Assembly: GCA_947495135.1 (NCBI GenBank)
Contig: CANLXN010000014.1
Coordinates: forward strand, 1-48,517
Source: an uncultured Flavobacteriaceae bacterium
Lineage (GTDB): Bacteria; Bacteroidota; Bacteroidia; Flavobacteriales; Flavobacteriaceae
Length of the DNA stretch: 48,517 bases
Direction: 5' to 3'
Below, in pieces: positions 12,297-21,869 of the stretch. The position numbers and the translations under genes are program-made. Every line of letters begins with the position of its first letter. The first letter of the stretch is position 1. The notes under the pieces are model-generated. The model was not told the DNA's origin, searched no databases, and saw nothing but the letters and a program-made list of their open reading frames with translations.

Positions 12297-14930
12297 TCAC
12301 TTCTTCATCTTCATCGAAGCACTTCTTTGCAACATTCGCTTAATTTCATTGAGTTTCATCAAAGCTTCTACAGGTGTTAAAGTATCGATATCTGTTTGAA
12401 GTATTTCATCTCGAATTTCCTCCAACAAAGGGTCGTCCAACTTAAAGAAACTGAGCTGTAATTCTTCCTTCGACATTTCTTTCATTTTGTCTGAAAGCTC
12501 TTCGGAAGAATGACTTTTCTCTAGCCTTTTCAAAATCTTATTAGCCCGATGCAATACCGCCTGTGGCATTCCGGCCATCTTGGCTACGTGAATTCCAAAA
12601 CTGTGATGCGACCCACCCGGAACTAATTTCCGAAGAAACAAAACGCTGTCTTTTAATTCTTTTACGGAAACATTGTAATTTTTGATCCTATCAAAGGTCT
12701 CGGTCATTTCATTGATCTCGTGGTAATGAGTCGCGAACAAAGTCTTCGCTTTTGAAGGGTGCTCGTGTAAATATTCGCTAATAGCCCAAGCAATCGAAAT
12801 ACCGTCGTAAGTGCTAGTTCCGCGCCCAATTTCATCCAAAAGCACCAAGCTTCTTTCCGAAATATTGTTCAAAATACTGGCCGTTTCATTCATCTCCACC
12901 ATAAACGTAGACTCACCCATAGAAATGTTATCACTGGCTCCAACACGGGTAAATATTTTATCCACACACCCCATACGAACTGCTCCCGCAGGAACAAAAC
13001 TTCCCATCTGAGCGAGCAATACAATAAGTGCAGTTTGACGTAATATAGCCGACTTACCACTCATATTTGGCCCCGTAATCATAATAATCTGCTGGTTGTC
13101 ACGATCTAAAAACACATCATTGGAAATAAACGGTGTATCTGGCGGTAATTGTTGTTCAATCACAGGGTGACGCCCATCTTTAATATCTAAATCGAAAGTG
13201 TCATCCAACAGCGGCCTCGTGTATTTGGCCTGCTTTGCTTGAGTTGCAAAAGAGGACAAACAATCCAACTCGGCAATAAGAGCAGCCGTTTGCTGCACCG
13301 TGCCAATAAATTGCAACATCCACTCCACAAGCTTACCAAAAATCTCATGTTCTAGCGCCATAATCTTTTCTTCGGCGCCCATAATCTTGGCTTCGTATTC
13401 CTTCAACTCCTCTGTAATATAACGTTCGGCATTGACGAGGGTTTGTTTTCTAATCCATTCCTCCGGAACTTTATCTTTATGTGTATTTCGAACTTCGATA
13501 TAGTATCCAAACACGTTGTTAGAAGCAATTTTAAGGGAGGTAATTCCTGTACGTTCGGTTTCCCGCTTCAACATGGCTTCCAAGTATTCTTTTCCTCCTG
13601 CTGCAATGCCTCTTAATTCATCCAACGCTTCCGAAACTCCTGAAGCAACCGCATTTCCCTTGAGTATACTTACTGGCGACTCCTCATTAAGAGTCTCTTT
13701 TATCTTAGTTCTGAGAGATTCGCAATCGTTTAACTGCTCGCCAATAATTTTTAAAGATTCATTTTTAGATTGCTCTGCCAATGCCTTCACTGGAACCACC
13801 GCCTCTAGTGAGTTTTTCAACTGTACTACCTCACGCGGATTTATTTTTCCCGTCGCAGTTTTCGAAATGAGTCGTTCCAAATCGCCCATTCGTTTAATAT
13901 ACTGTTGGGTCTTCTCCAACTCGGAGCTGTGATCGAGTAAGTAACTTACAACCTCATGCCTTCTAGTAATCTTCTCAGCGTTCTTTAGAGGTAGTGCCAT
14001 CCAACGTTTCAGCATGCGTCCTCCCATGGGAGAAATAGTTTTATCTATTACATCTAATAATGTAACCGCGTTTTGCTGCGTAGAATGGTATAATTCCAAA
14101 TTGCGAATGGTAAATCGATCCATCCAAACGTATTCATCTTCTGCTATACGCGCAACTCTTGTGATGTGCCCTAATTTATTATGCTGCGTTTCACCTAAAT
14201 AATGCAGAGCGGCTCCAGACGCAACGGTCCCCTCTTCCAAATGATCTACTCCAAAGCCTTTTAATGTTTTTGTTCCGAAATGTTTCTGAAGTGTTTCCTG
14301 CGTATAATCTTTTTGAAAAACCCAATCCTCCAAGTGAAACACATGAAAATTATCTCCAAAAGTATCGGAAAACAGCTTTCGCTTCTGCTTACTAAAAAGG
14401 ACTTCGCTGGGGTTAAAATTTTGAAGCAACTTATCGATGTACTCTGCATCTCCTTCCGAAGTAAGAAATTCTCCTGTAGACACATCTAAAAATGAAACCC
14501 CAATATTTCGCATCCCCTTCGAATTGGCAGCACCAAAATGTACTGCAGCTAAGAAATTATTCGACTTACTCTGAAGAATCTCATCGTTTAAAGCAACCCC
14601 CGGAGTAACTAACTCGGTAACGCCTCGCTTTACAATTGTTTTGGTTTGTTTAGGATCTTCTAATTGATCACAAATCGCCACTCGACAACCCGCCATCACC
14701 AATTTTGGTAAATAAGTATTCACCGAATGATGTGGAAACCCAGCTAGCTCGGTCATATCACCCCCATTATTTCTAGCCGTCAACGTAATATTTAAGATCT
14801 TGGCAGCCCGCACAGCATCCTCTCCAAAAGTTTCATAAAAATCTCCCACCCTAAAAAGCAACAAAGCATCGGGATACTTGGCTTTAATGGTATTGTATTG
14901 CTTCATTAACGGGGTGACTTTCTTCGCCAT
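12297..14930 (-). CDS. mutS: DNA mismatch repair protein MutS
   Basis: 877 residues, full length for MutS1. The mismatch-reading Phe-X-Glu is at residues 31-33 (GDFYETF). The connector, lever and clamp regions follow. The ATPase has a Walker A GPNMSGKS (about 618) and a Walker [17 protein letters not shown], with signature [20 protein letters not shown] between them. The C-terminus is the short helix-turn-helix dimerisation part. MutS recognises base mismatches and small loops after replication and recruits MutL. It stands alone on the minus strand between divergent and convergent neighbours. Confidence 0.98.
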   Translation of the reverse strand: MAKKVTPLMKQYNTIKAKYPDALLLFRVGDFYETFGEDAVRAAKILNITLTARNNGGDMTELAGFPHHSVNTYLPKLVMAGCRVAICDQLEDPKQTKTIVKRGVTELVTPGVALNDEILQSKSNNFLAAVHFGAANSKGMRNIGVSFLDVSTGEFLTSEGDAEYIDKLLQNFNPSEVLFSKQKRKLFSDTFGDNFHVFHLEDWVFQKDYTQETLQKHFGTKTLKGFGVDHLEEGTVASGAALHYLGETQHNKLGHITRVARIAEDEYVWMDRFTIRNLELYHSTQQNAVTLLDVIDKTISPMGGRMLKRWMALPLKNAEKITRRHEVVSYLLDHSSELEKTQQYIKRMGDLERLISKTATGKINPREVVQLKNSLEAVVPVKALAEQSKNESLKIIGEQLNDCESLRTKIKETLNEESPVSILKGNAVASGVSEALDELRGIAAGGKEYLEAMLKRETERTGITSLKIASNNVFGYYIEVRNTHKDKVPEEWIRKQTLVNAERYITEELKEYEAKIMGAEEKIMALEHEIFGKLVEWMLQFIGTVQQTAALIAELDCLSSFATQAKQAKYTRPLLDDTFDLDIKDGRHPVIEQQLPPDTPFISNDVFLDRDNQQIIMITGPNMSGKSAILRQTALIVLLAQMGSFVPAGAVRMGCVDKIFTRVGASDNISMGESTFMVEMNETASILNNISERSLVLLDEIGRGTSTYDGISIAWAISEYLHEHPSKAKTLFATHYHEINEMTETFDRIKNYNVSVKELKDSVLFLRKLVPGGSHHSFGIHVAKMAGMPQAVLHRANKILKRLEKSHSSEELSDKMKEMSKEELQLSFFKLDDPLLEEIRDEILQTDIDTLTPVEALMKLNEIKRMLQRSASMKMKK

Positions 14931-15117
14931 TTGCTCTTCTTAATTTGACCCATAAAATTAGGGAATTTACCTCGTACCAGAAGGCACTGCGCAGCTGAAG
15001 TTGTTCAGATTTATTAACAAAACTGACCATTTATTTCGACTCCATCAATGAATAATCTTATAGCTTCAAGACAAAACTTAAGACCAAAAATTGAATTGGA
15101 AGCACTATTTTTGCCCT

Positions 15118-15660
15118 ATGAAAAACCGCAAATTAAAGAACAGCGAATTAGGAAGAATCTCGGCGATAGAATATAAAGCCCAAAGAAAGACACCGCTCAT
15201 CATTATTTTAGACAACATCCGAAGTTTAAACAATATCGGCTCAGTCTTTCGGACGGCAGATGCATTTTTAGTTGAAAAGATCTATCTCTGCGGAATTACA
15301 GCTACCCCACCTCATAAAGATATTCAAAAAACAGCACTCGGAGCAACCGACAGCGTAGACTGGGAATACGCAGAAAACACTTCCGAAGTAATCAAAAAGT
15401 TAAAAGAACAAGGGGTTCATATAGCCTCGGTAGAACAAGCCGAAGAAGCCGTTTCTCTAACCCATTTTCAGGTCGAAACTAAAAAGTATGCGCTCGTCTT
15501 CGGAAATGAAGTAAAAGGGGTTCAACAAGACGTCGTTTCTGAAAGCGACACCGTAATTGAGATTCCGCAATTTGGCACCAAACATTCACTCAATATTTCG
15601 GTAAGCGTAGGAGTGGTGGTTTGGGATATATTTTCAAAAATTAATGCGTTAAAAGCCTAA
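15118..15660 (+). CDS. SpoU/TrmH-family RNA 2'-O-methyltransferase
   Basis: 180 residues from the ATG at 15118, chosen over an in-frame TTG at 15091 because homologues begin close to the first strand. SPOUT motifs: motif 1 NIRSLNNIGSVFRTADA, motif 2 LVFGNEVKGV, motif 3 IPQFGTKHSLNISVSVGVV, which together form the trefoil-knot SAM site. The family methylates ribose 2'-OH of tRNA or rRNA; position specificity cannot be read here. TATTTTTG at 15106-15113 resembles a -7 box, but sits unusually close to the start. It ends 4 bases into the convergent HPPK-dNK gene. Confidence 0.92.
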   Translation: MKNRKLKNSELGRISAIEYKAQRKTPLIIILDNIRSLNNIGSVFRTADAFLVEKIYLCGITATPPHKDIQKTALGATDSVDWEYAENTSEVIKKLKEQGVHIASVEQAEEAVSLTHFQVETKKYALVFGNEVKGVQQDVVSESDTVIEIPQFGTKHSLNISVSVGVVVWDIFSKINALKA

Positions 15661-16790
15661 TCTTCTTTCAGAATCTCTCTCAAAATATATAGATAGTCTT
15701 TTCGATTCTTGACAAAGTCCATTTCAGAAATATCAATAATCTTGATAGCATGCTGCGGTTGTGACTTAATAAAATCGAAATAACCTTCGTTAATCTTTTT
15801 CAAGTATTGAGGCTCAATATCCTTTTCAAAACTTCTTCCTCTTTGTCGAATATTCTCCAACAATCGCTCCGTGCTTTGGTATAAATAAATATATACATCA
15901 GGCTTGGCTAGCTCTTTATGCATAAGATGAAAGAGTTTTTTGTATAAATTATACTCCTCTTCCGCCAGGGTAACTTGTGCAAAAATTAACGATTTGTAGG
16001 CATCATAATCTGCGACTACACAATCTTTAAACAGGTCGAATTGGGTAATATCTTCCAATAATTGCTGATATCGGTCCGCCAAAAAAGACATTTCTAAAGG
16101 AAAAGCATACCGCGCCTGATCCTGATAAAATTTTGGAAGAAATGGATTATCCTTAAAACGTTCTAAAATCAATTTCGCGTTGAAATCGGTTGAAATTTTT
16201 GTTGCCAAACTCGTTTTACCTGCCCCAATATTTCCTTCAATAGCGATGTAGTTGAGTTTAGAAAGATCGTAATCCTTTCTGGGATCTCGAAGCCATTTAG
16301 ACTGTTTAGACAGCACGCTTTCATCCATTGTCTTTGCCAACAACTTGATAACATTGACTTCTAAAATAGGGTGCATCCATTGCGGGTTCACCTCAGCCAA
16401 TGGTTGAAGTACGAACTTTCTATTTTGAATTTCTGGATGCGGAAGTCTTAGGGCCTTGGTCTCTTTAACCAAATTGTCTATCGAGAGAATATCTATATCT
16501 ATAGCCCTAGAGCTATACCCTTCGACACTCGTCTGCTTTCTTCCTAGTTTTTTTTCAATTGCGAGACAACATTCTAAAACTTTGGATGAAGACATTTCGC
16601 TCCTCACTAAGAGCACACAATTCAGAAAATCGTCGCCTTCAAAACCCAAAGCAGGTGTTTCGTACACCGCGGAAATCTTTACGGTACTACCAATTTGCTC
16701 AAAGATAGCATCCACAGCCTTCTGCAAATTTTCAAAGCGGTTCCCTAAATTACTGCCCAAAGAAAGGTATATGTCTTGTTGTGGTCTAAT
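15657..16790 (-). CDS. folK: HPPK (FolK)-deoxynucleoside kinase fusion, start unclear
   Basis: Two enzymes in one chain. Residues 1-130 are 6-hydroxymethyl-7,8-dihydropterin pyrophosphokinase (GSNLGNRFENL, ALGFEGDDFLNCV, RAIDIDIL), the folate step that pyrophosphorylates the pterin. Residues about 168-367 (from TTG at 16760) are a deoxynucleoside kinase: P-loop GNIGAGKT at 176-183, LILERFKDNPFLP, and a lid RQRGRSFE. The fusion is typical of Bacteroidota. The usual N-terminal strand (DIYLSLGSN) begins before 16760, and no ATG, GTG or TTG exists in frame upstream of it. The coordinate 16790 is an ATT. An ATG at 16809 reads MLNLKTN then meets a stop; dropping one base would restore MLNLKTN-RPQQDIYLSLGSN. 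Confidence 0.9.
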   Translation of the reverse strand: MRPQQDIYLSLGSNLGNRFENLQKAVDAIFEQIGSTVKISAVYETPALGFEGDDFLNCVLLVRSEMSSSKVLECCLAIEKKLGRKQTSVEGYSSRAIDIDILSIDNLVKETKALRLPHPEIQNRKFVLQPLAEVNPQWMHPILEVNVIKLLAKTMDESVLSKQSKWLRDPRKDYDLSKLNYIAIEGNIGAGKTSLATKISTDFNAKLILERFKDNPFLPKFYQDQARYAFPLEMSFLADRYQQLLEDITQFDLFKDCVVADYDAYKSLIFAQVTLAEEEYNLYKKLFHLMHKELAKPDVYIYLYQSTERLLENIRQRGRSFEKDIEPQYLKKINEGYFDFIKSQPQHAIKIIDISEMDFVKNRKDYLYILREILKED

Positions 16791-16914
16791 TGGTTTTCAG
16801 ATTTAACATTTAGGACGAAATTAACGAAAAGTAGTATAAAAAGCACCAAATTTATAACGTCAATTTTACAACTAAGAATTGAAGACATAAACACAAAAAA
16901 TAGAACTTTATTAA

Positions 16915-17616
16915 GTGGTGTTAGACCAAAAAAAAAGATTACTTGCTCAAAAAATCTACCTTATTCTGGCGGGGTTATTTATCTGTTCCCTAGTAGTTTC
17001 AAATCTCATCTTTCAAAAATTTTTCTATTGGGATTTCTTCGGCTTATACACCTTCGAGATTTCAGTCGGAATTTTACCTTACCCCATAACCTTCCTAATT
17101 ACCGATGTTATTAGTGAAGTCTACGGCAAGAAAAAAGCAAATGAAGTAGTGACGGTTGGTATTTTTGCATCTTTTTTCTCTTTGTTAATTGTTTATGTTG
17201 CCAACGCAGTGCCTGCCGCTGCTTGGAGTCCGGTGAATGACGAATTGTTTACTACCGTATTTGGAGCAACCGTTGTGGCCGTTTTTGCCTCCATGATGGC
17301 CTATTTATTAGCGCAGTATATTGACATTCAAATTTTTCATTTTTGGAAGCGGGTTACAAAAGGAAAGCATCTATGGCTTCGCAATAATTTCTCTACATTT
17401 CTTTCGCAATTTGTTGATACCTTTGCGGTTCTTTTTCTCTTGTGTAGCTTTGGGAAAATTGAATGGAAATTGTTTAGCGGACTCTTGCTAAGCGGATTCC
17501 TTTTTAAAGTATTGGTTGCTGCTATAGACACTCCATTTTTGTACGTAGCTGTATATGGGCTTCGCAAGAAATTTGGACTGAAAGGAGCCGAAGAATTACA
17601 ATTACAAACCGAATAA
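16915..17616 (+). CDS. Queuosine precursor transporter (YhhQ family)
   Basis: 233 residues with six to seven hydrophobic helices. The family hallmark is LPYPITFLITDVISEVYGKKKA (about 55-76), which includes the conserved TDVISEVYG signature; FVDT and AIDTPFLYVAVY near the C-terminus are also typical. YhhQ/VUT proteins import queuine or preQ precursors across the inner membrane for tRNA modification. The start is a GTG at 16915 (another GTG follows directly at 16918); no ATG lies close by. It is divergent from the HPPK-dNK gene. Confidence 0.9.
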   Translation: MVLDQKKRLLAQKIYLILAGLFICSLVVSNLIFQKFFYWDFFGLYTFEISVGILPYPITFLITDVISEVYGKKKANEVVTVGIFASFFSLLIVYVANAVPAAAWSPVNDELFTTVFGATVVAVFASMMAYLLAQYIDIQIFHFWKRVTKGKHLWLRNNFSTFLSQFVDTFAVLFLLCSFGKIEWKLFSGLLLSGFLFKVLVAAIDTPFLYVAVYGLRKKFGLKGAEELQLQTE

Positions 17617-17666
17617 TCACCTCTCTATTCATTATTTAATAGATAGGTTTCATTTATTAAAACATC

Positions 17667-20303
17667 ATGAAAAAGTTTTTAAAAATAACAGGTGTCGTCT
17701 TAGGAATACTCATTCTATTGCTACTCCTTTCCCCTATTTTATTTAAAGGTTCTTTAGAAAAGTTACTGAAGAAAAATTTAAATGAAAATCTCAATGCAAC
17801 GGTAAGCTGGGAAGAATTGGACTTAAGTCTGTTCAGCAGTTTTCCAAATGCAGCTGTGGTAGTTAAAAATTTTAGTGTCATTAACAATGCACCCTTTAAA
17901 GGAGACACATTGGCCAGTGGTGATCGACTTAAACTGGACATGGGCATTACTCAACTTTTTAATAGTGAAAACGAAGCCATTAAAGTGGATGCCTTGCAAC
18001 TTGACAACGCGTTTATCAATATCAAAGTAGACTCCCTTGGCAATGCCAATTATGACATCGCTATCGATAAAGGAACAACTGAGGAAGAAAACACAGCAGA
18101 AACGGCCAGTAACGGATTCACATTCGACCTAGATCATTACGAAATTAACGACTCCCGAATTAATTATTTAGATGAAAAATCCCAGACATTTTTAACTCTC
18201 ACCGATTTTAATCATGAAGGTAACGGTGACTTAGCTTCGAAAATTTCAGAATTAGAAACTACCACCAATGCTCATGTTAGCTTCCGAATTGAGGATGTAG
18301 AGTACCTCCACGAAAACCACATTTCTTTAGATGCAAAATTTAAACTAGATCTAGAAAATCAGAAATATACGTTCCTAGAAAATGAAGCCAAAGTAAACGA
18401 GTTACCACTCACCTTTGAGGGTTTTGTAAAAGTTAACGAGAGTAACAACGAAATTGATCTTACTTTTAAGACGCCTTCATCCGATTTTAAAAATTTCCTT
18501 GCGGTGATTCCTAAAACCTACGTTAAAAACTTAGAGGGAGTTACCACCACAGGAGATTTCGCAGTAAATGGAATGTTGAAGGGTGTTGTTGATGAGATTT
18601 ATATCCCGAAAATGGACATCAGCGTAAAAAGCAGTAACGCTTCTTTCAAATATCCTGATCTTCCTAAAACAGTGAAGAACATTTCCATTGATGTTGAATT
18701 GAAGAACGACACTGGCTTAGTGAAAGACACCTACCTCAACATTGGAGGACTGTCTTTTAGAATTGATGACGAACTATTTACTACCAACGGAAGCATAAGA
18801 AATTTAACCGAAAACGCACTTGTAGACCTTGCAATCAAAGGAACCCTTGATCTTGCAAAAATTGAAAAAGTTCTCCCGCTCGAAATGGAACAACAGCTTT
18901 CTGGAGTATTTACAGCCGATATAAAGACCAATTTCGACATGAATTCCATTGAAACAGAACAATACCAAAAGATCACGACTAACGGTACAGCCGCTCTTAC
19001 TGGCTTCACCTATAGCGATCCAGCTTTTCAAAACAACATCAATATACAAGAGGCAAACATAAAGATGTCTCCGGGTAATATTACCTTAAAGAAACTCAAT
19101 GCCACTAGCGGTGAAACCGATATTGCAGCAACAGGGAGTATTCAGAACCTGATTCCATGGGTAATGGCAAAGCAAGATTTAAAAGGAAATTTTGATGTGC
19201 AGTCCAACACGTTTAACGTCAATGATTTCATGTCTGCCGAAACTTCATCCAATATTGAAGCGGAAGCGGGTGCCAATGCAGAAACTAATAGCGAAGGCTC
19301 GAAAATACCTGATTTTCTCGATGCAACGCTCAATTTCAATGCAAAGAAAGTGATCTATGATAATTTGGAATTAGGCAACACAAAAGGGACCGTCAAAATA
19401 GCAAATGAAACTGCAACTTTAAGCAATGTAACTTCTAAGATTTTTGGTGGAGATGTGGCTTTCTCTGGAAATGTGAGTACACAAAATACTACGCCTACAT
19501 TCGACATGAGTTTGGACTTACAGAAAATTGATATTGATGAGTCCTTCGGAAAATTATCTTTATTAAAATATGTTGCTCCTATCGCCAAAGCATTGGACGG
19601 TAATTTAAACACAAAGCTTCAACTGAAGGGAAATCTAAAGGAAGATTTCACGCCAGACCTAACCACATTGGCTGGAAGTGCCCTGGCACAGGTTCTAACC
19701 GCAGAAGTAAATCCTGAAAAAACACCTTTGCTTTCTAAGTTAGGTGAGCAAATTACTTTTTTAAATTTGGATAAACTGAGTCTAAAAGATGTCACTACCG
19801 CTTTCGACTTTAGCGACGGACAAATTATCGTAAAACCATTCGATTTTGATGTAAAGGGAATTAAGGTGACCGCCAGTGGAGCCCACGGATTAGATAAAAA
19901 CCTTAACTACAAAGCAAGTTTAGACGTCCCTGCTAAGTACTTAGGTAGCGAAGTCACCAAACTTCTTAGCAAATTAGATCCTTCAGAAGCCGATAAGATG
20001 ACTGTCAATGTTCCTGTGGGTATTTCGGGAAGTTTTACTGCACCAAAAGTAGACTTGAATACAAAAGCAGCAATTAGCGAGTTAACGAATAAAATTATTC
20101 AGAAACAAAAAGAAACCCTTATCGATAAAGGAACCGATATTTTAGGAGGACTGCTGGGCGGAAAAAATGAGGCAACAGACTCCACTTCTACCCAAAACAA
20201 TACTGGCATCATCCCTAAGAATGAAACCACGGAAGTAGTAAAAGACATCCTAGGTGGTCTATTCAGTAAGAAGAAAAAGAAGAAAGATTCTACTGGAAAC
20301 TAA
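17667..20303 (+). CDS. AsmA-like envelope protein
   Basis: 878 residues. One N-terminal membrane helix (residues about 5-27) anchors a long beta-rich periplasmic body. The N-terminal pattern NLNATVSWEELDLSLFSSFPNAAVVVKNFSV and repeated beta-strand units with an AsmA C-terminal part (LSNVTSKIFGGDVAFSGNVS, LDGNLNTKLQLKGNLKEDFTP) place it in the AsmA/TamB-like superfamily, whose members form bridge-like grooves linked to lipid transport and outer-membrane homeostasis. The end is a lysine-rich tail (KKKKKKDSTGN). It stands alone as a transcription unit after the queuosine transporter. Confidence 0.85.
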   Translation: MKKFLKITGVVLGILILLLLLSPILFKGSLEKLLKKNLNENLNATVSWEELDLSLFSSFPNAAVVVKNFSVINNAPFKGDTLASGDRLKLDMGITQLFNSENEAIKVDALQLDNAFINIKVDSLGNANYDIAIDKGTTEEENTAETASNGFTFDLDHYEINDSRINYLDEKSQTFLTLTDFNHEGNGDLASKISELETTTNAHVSFRIEDVEYLHENHISLDAKFKLDLENQKYTFLENEAKVNELPLTFEGFVKVNESNNEIDLTFKTPSSDFKNFLAVIPKTYVKNLEGVTTTGDFAVNGMLKGVVDEIYIPKMDISVKSSNASFKYPDLPKTVKNISIDVELKNDTGLVKDTYLNIGGLSFRIDDELFTTNGSIRNLTENALVDLAIKGTLDLAKIEKVLPLEMEQQLSGVFTADIKTNFDMNSIETEQYQKITTNGTAALTGFTYSDPAFQNNINIQEANIKMSPGNITLKKLNATSGETDIAATGSIQNLIPWVMAKQDLKGNFDVQSNTFNVNDFMSAETSSNIEAEAGANAETNSEGSKIPDFLDATLNFNAKKVIYDNLELGNTKGTVKIANETATLSNVTSKIFGGDVAFSGNVSTQNTTPTFDMSLDLQKIDIDESFGKLSLLKYVAPIAKALDGNLNTKLQLKGNLKEDFTPDLTTLAGSALAQVLTAEVNPEKTPLLSKLGEQITFLNLDKLSLKDVTTAFDFSDGQIIVKPFDFDVKGIKVTASGAHGLDKNLNYKASLDVPAKYLGSEVTKLLSKLDPSEADKMTVNVPVGISGSFTAPKVDLNTKAAISELTNKIIQKQKETLIDKGTDILGGLLGGKNEATDSTSTQNNTGIIPKNETTEVVKDILGGLFSKKKKKKDSTGN

Positions 20304-20413
20304 TGTTGAAAAACAGCATGGGAAGGTAGACTCCGCTTAGTAAAAACCGTATTAGATTAAAAGATTTTTAACCCTTTTAGTAAGGTCTACAAACTTTAAC
20401 CTACTACTATTCT

Positions 20414-21037
20414 ATGATACTATTATATATTTTCTTCGGAATGTTATTGGCCTTCACCGGAGGCGCTCCTTTGGGTGCTTCTAATGTGGCTGTGATTTCT
20501 ACCACCGCCAAAGAATCATTATCAAAAGGAATGTTGGTAGCGTATGGTGCTGGTTTTGGAGAAGTTATATTGGCTTTTCTAGCACTTTGTTATAGTCAGT
20601 TTTTATCCAATTTCTTTTCTATGAATCCTTGGTTGCAGCTCGTATTTGTTGTGCTGTTTTTTCTGGTAGGCCTTTACTTTGTGCTCCCAAAGAAACCCAA
20701 GCTTAAGTTTAAAAAAACATTGAAGTCTCCTTCCCGCTTTATTACTGGATTCGTATTGGCCTTTGCCAACCCTCCAGTTCTTATTTACTGGATTTTGGTC
20801 ATTTCTCTATTACAGAAATATGCCTTATCTATCTCGGATATGAGCCCAATTAGTGTGCTATTGCTCTTTTTTGCCGGCGTTTTTATTGGAAAGGTATTTA
20901 TCTTATCGCTCTATGGTAAATGGGGTCGAAAATTTCAGCATAAAAAGAAAGAAGACAAACAAAAACTCTTCAAATACGTAGGTATCGCTCTTATTGCTCT
21001 TTCAGTAGTTCAGGGAATTCGATTTGTAGTTAGTTAA
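20414..21037 (+). CDS. LysE-family transporter
   Basis: 207 residues with six predicted helices. N-terminal GMLLAFTGGAPLGASNVAVISTTAKESLSKG matches the LysE/RhtB pattern of a helix with a conserved Gly-Pro/Ala region and downstream Lys. ALAFANPPVLIYW in mid-protein is the family's Asn-Pro segment. LysE proteins export amino acids or small metabolites through the inner membrane; the substrate here is unknown. It runs into the DUF2797 gene, with 8 bases shared at the 3' ends. Confidence 0.85.
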   Translation: MILLYIFFGMLLAFTGGAPLGASNVAVISTTAKESLSKGMLVAYGAGFGEVILAFLALCYSQFLSNFFSMNPWLQLVFVVLFFLVGLYFVLPKKPKLKFKKTLKSPSRFITGFVLAFANPPVLIYWILVISLLQKYALSISDMSPISVLLLFFAGVFIGKVFILSLYGKWGRKFQHKKKEDKQKLFKYVGIALIALSVVQGIRFVVS

Positions 21038-21824
21038 CCACAATAGATACTACATATCCTTCATTAGATCTAATATTGAAAACCGTATTATCCTCAAAGA
21101 GGAGGTATTGCCCTTTAATGCCTTTCAATTTTCCAGAATATTCGGGTGTTTTGTCCAAATTGAGACTTTTAGGTTTCTCTGGATAAGATAAAACTGGAAA
21201 TTCCAGGTGTGTTTCTGGAGTACTCTCTATGAAATAAGGAAGTGCTTCTTCAGGAATGAACTGCTTTAATCGATCTCGCCATTCTTCTAAACTTTCATCT
21301 TCCACATCATTTTTGAGCATTTTTCTCCAATTGGTTTTATCTGCCACATGATCTTTTAAAGCCACCTCCGTAATTCCTGCTAGGTAACGATTAGGAGCTT
21401 CTATTATTTCAATGGCTTCATGAGCTCCTTGGTCGATCCAACGCGTTGGTACTTGACTTTTTCTTGTCACTCCCACCTTTACATTACTGCTATTTGCTAG
21501 ATACACAATATGAGGTGTAAGCTGTACTTTCTTCTCATACTCCAAATCGCGATCTTCCTTACCCAAATGCGCTTTACTCAATTCTGGTCTCATGATCCAA
21601 TCTGCCGCCTGAGGGATCTCAAAAAAACAATTCTTGCAGAAGCCTTGACGGTAAATTTTCCTCTGCAGTTTGCAATTAAGACATTGATATCCAACAAACC
21701 GAATAGTAACGTTCTTATCTAGTAATTGATTGACATTCAGGAAATCGTTAGAAAACACTAAATAATACTGTATGGGCGCACCATTTTCCGTTTGCATTTT
21801 AGTGAGGACACCTTCGTAATTCAT
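21030..21824 (-). CDS. DUF2797 protein with Cys4 zinc-like site
   Basis: 264 residues of the DUF2797 family. A Cys pair CLNC (about 49-52) and CKNC (about 63-66) form a likely zinc knuckle. Next comes an alpha/beta segment HIVYLANSSNVKVGVTRKSQVPTRWIDQGA (about 105-134), which reads like a GIY-YIG-type strand pair and helix (VYLA..., KVGVT, R). Biochemical function is not established that I know of. It starts with an ATG and is divergent from the GH3 gene by 45 bases, so they likely share a promoter region. Confidence 0.85.
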   Translation of the reverse strand: MNYEGVLTKMQTENGAPIQYYLVFSNDFLNVNQLLDKNVTIRFVGYQCLNCKLQRKIYRQGFCKNCFFEIPQAADWIMRPELSKAHLGKEDRDLEYEKKVQLTPHIVYLANSSNVKVGVTRKSQVPTRWIDQGAHEAIEIIEAPNRYLAGITEVALKDHVADKTNWRKMLKNDVEDESLEEWRDRLKQFIPEEALPYFIESTPETHLEFPVLSYPEKPKSLNLDKTPEYSGKLKGIKGQYLLFEDNTVFNIRSNEGYVVSIVVN

Positions 21825-21869
21825 TGAGATAAAATTGCTATTTTTACTTGATAAAGATAGGTCAAAATT

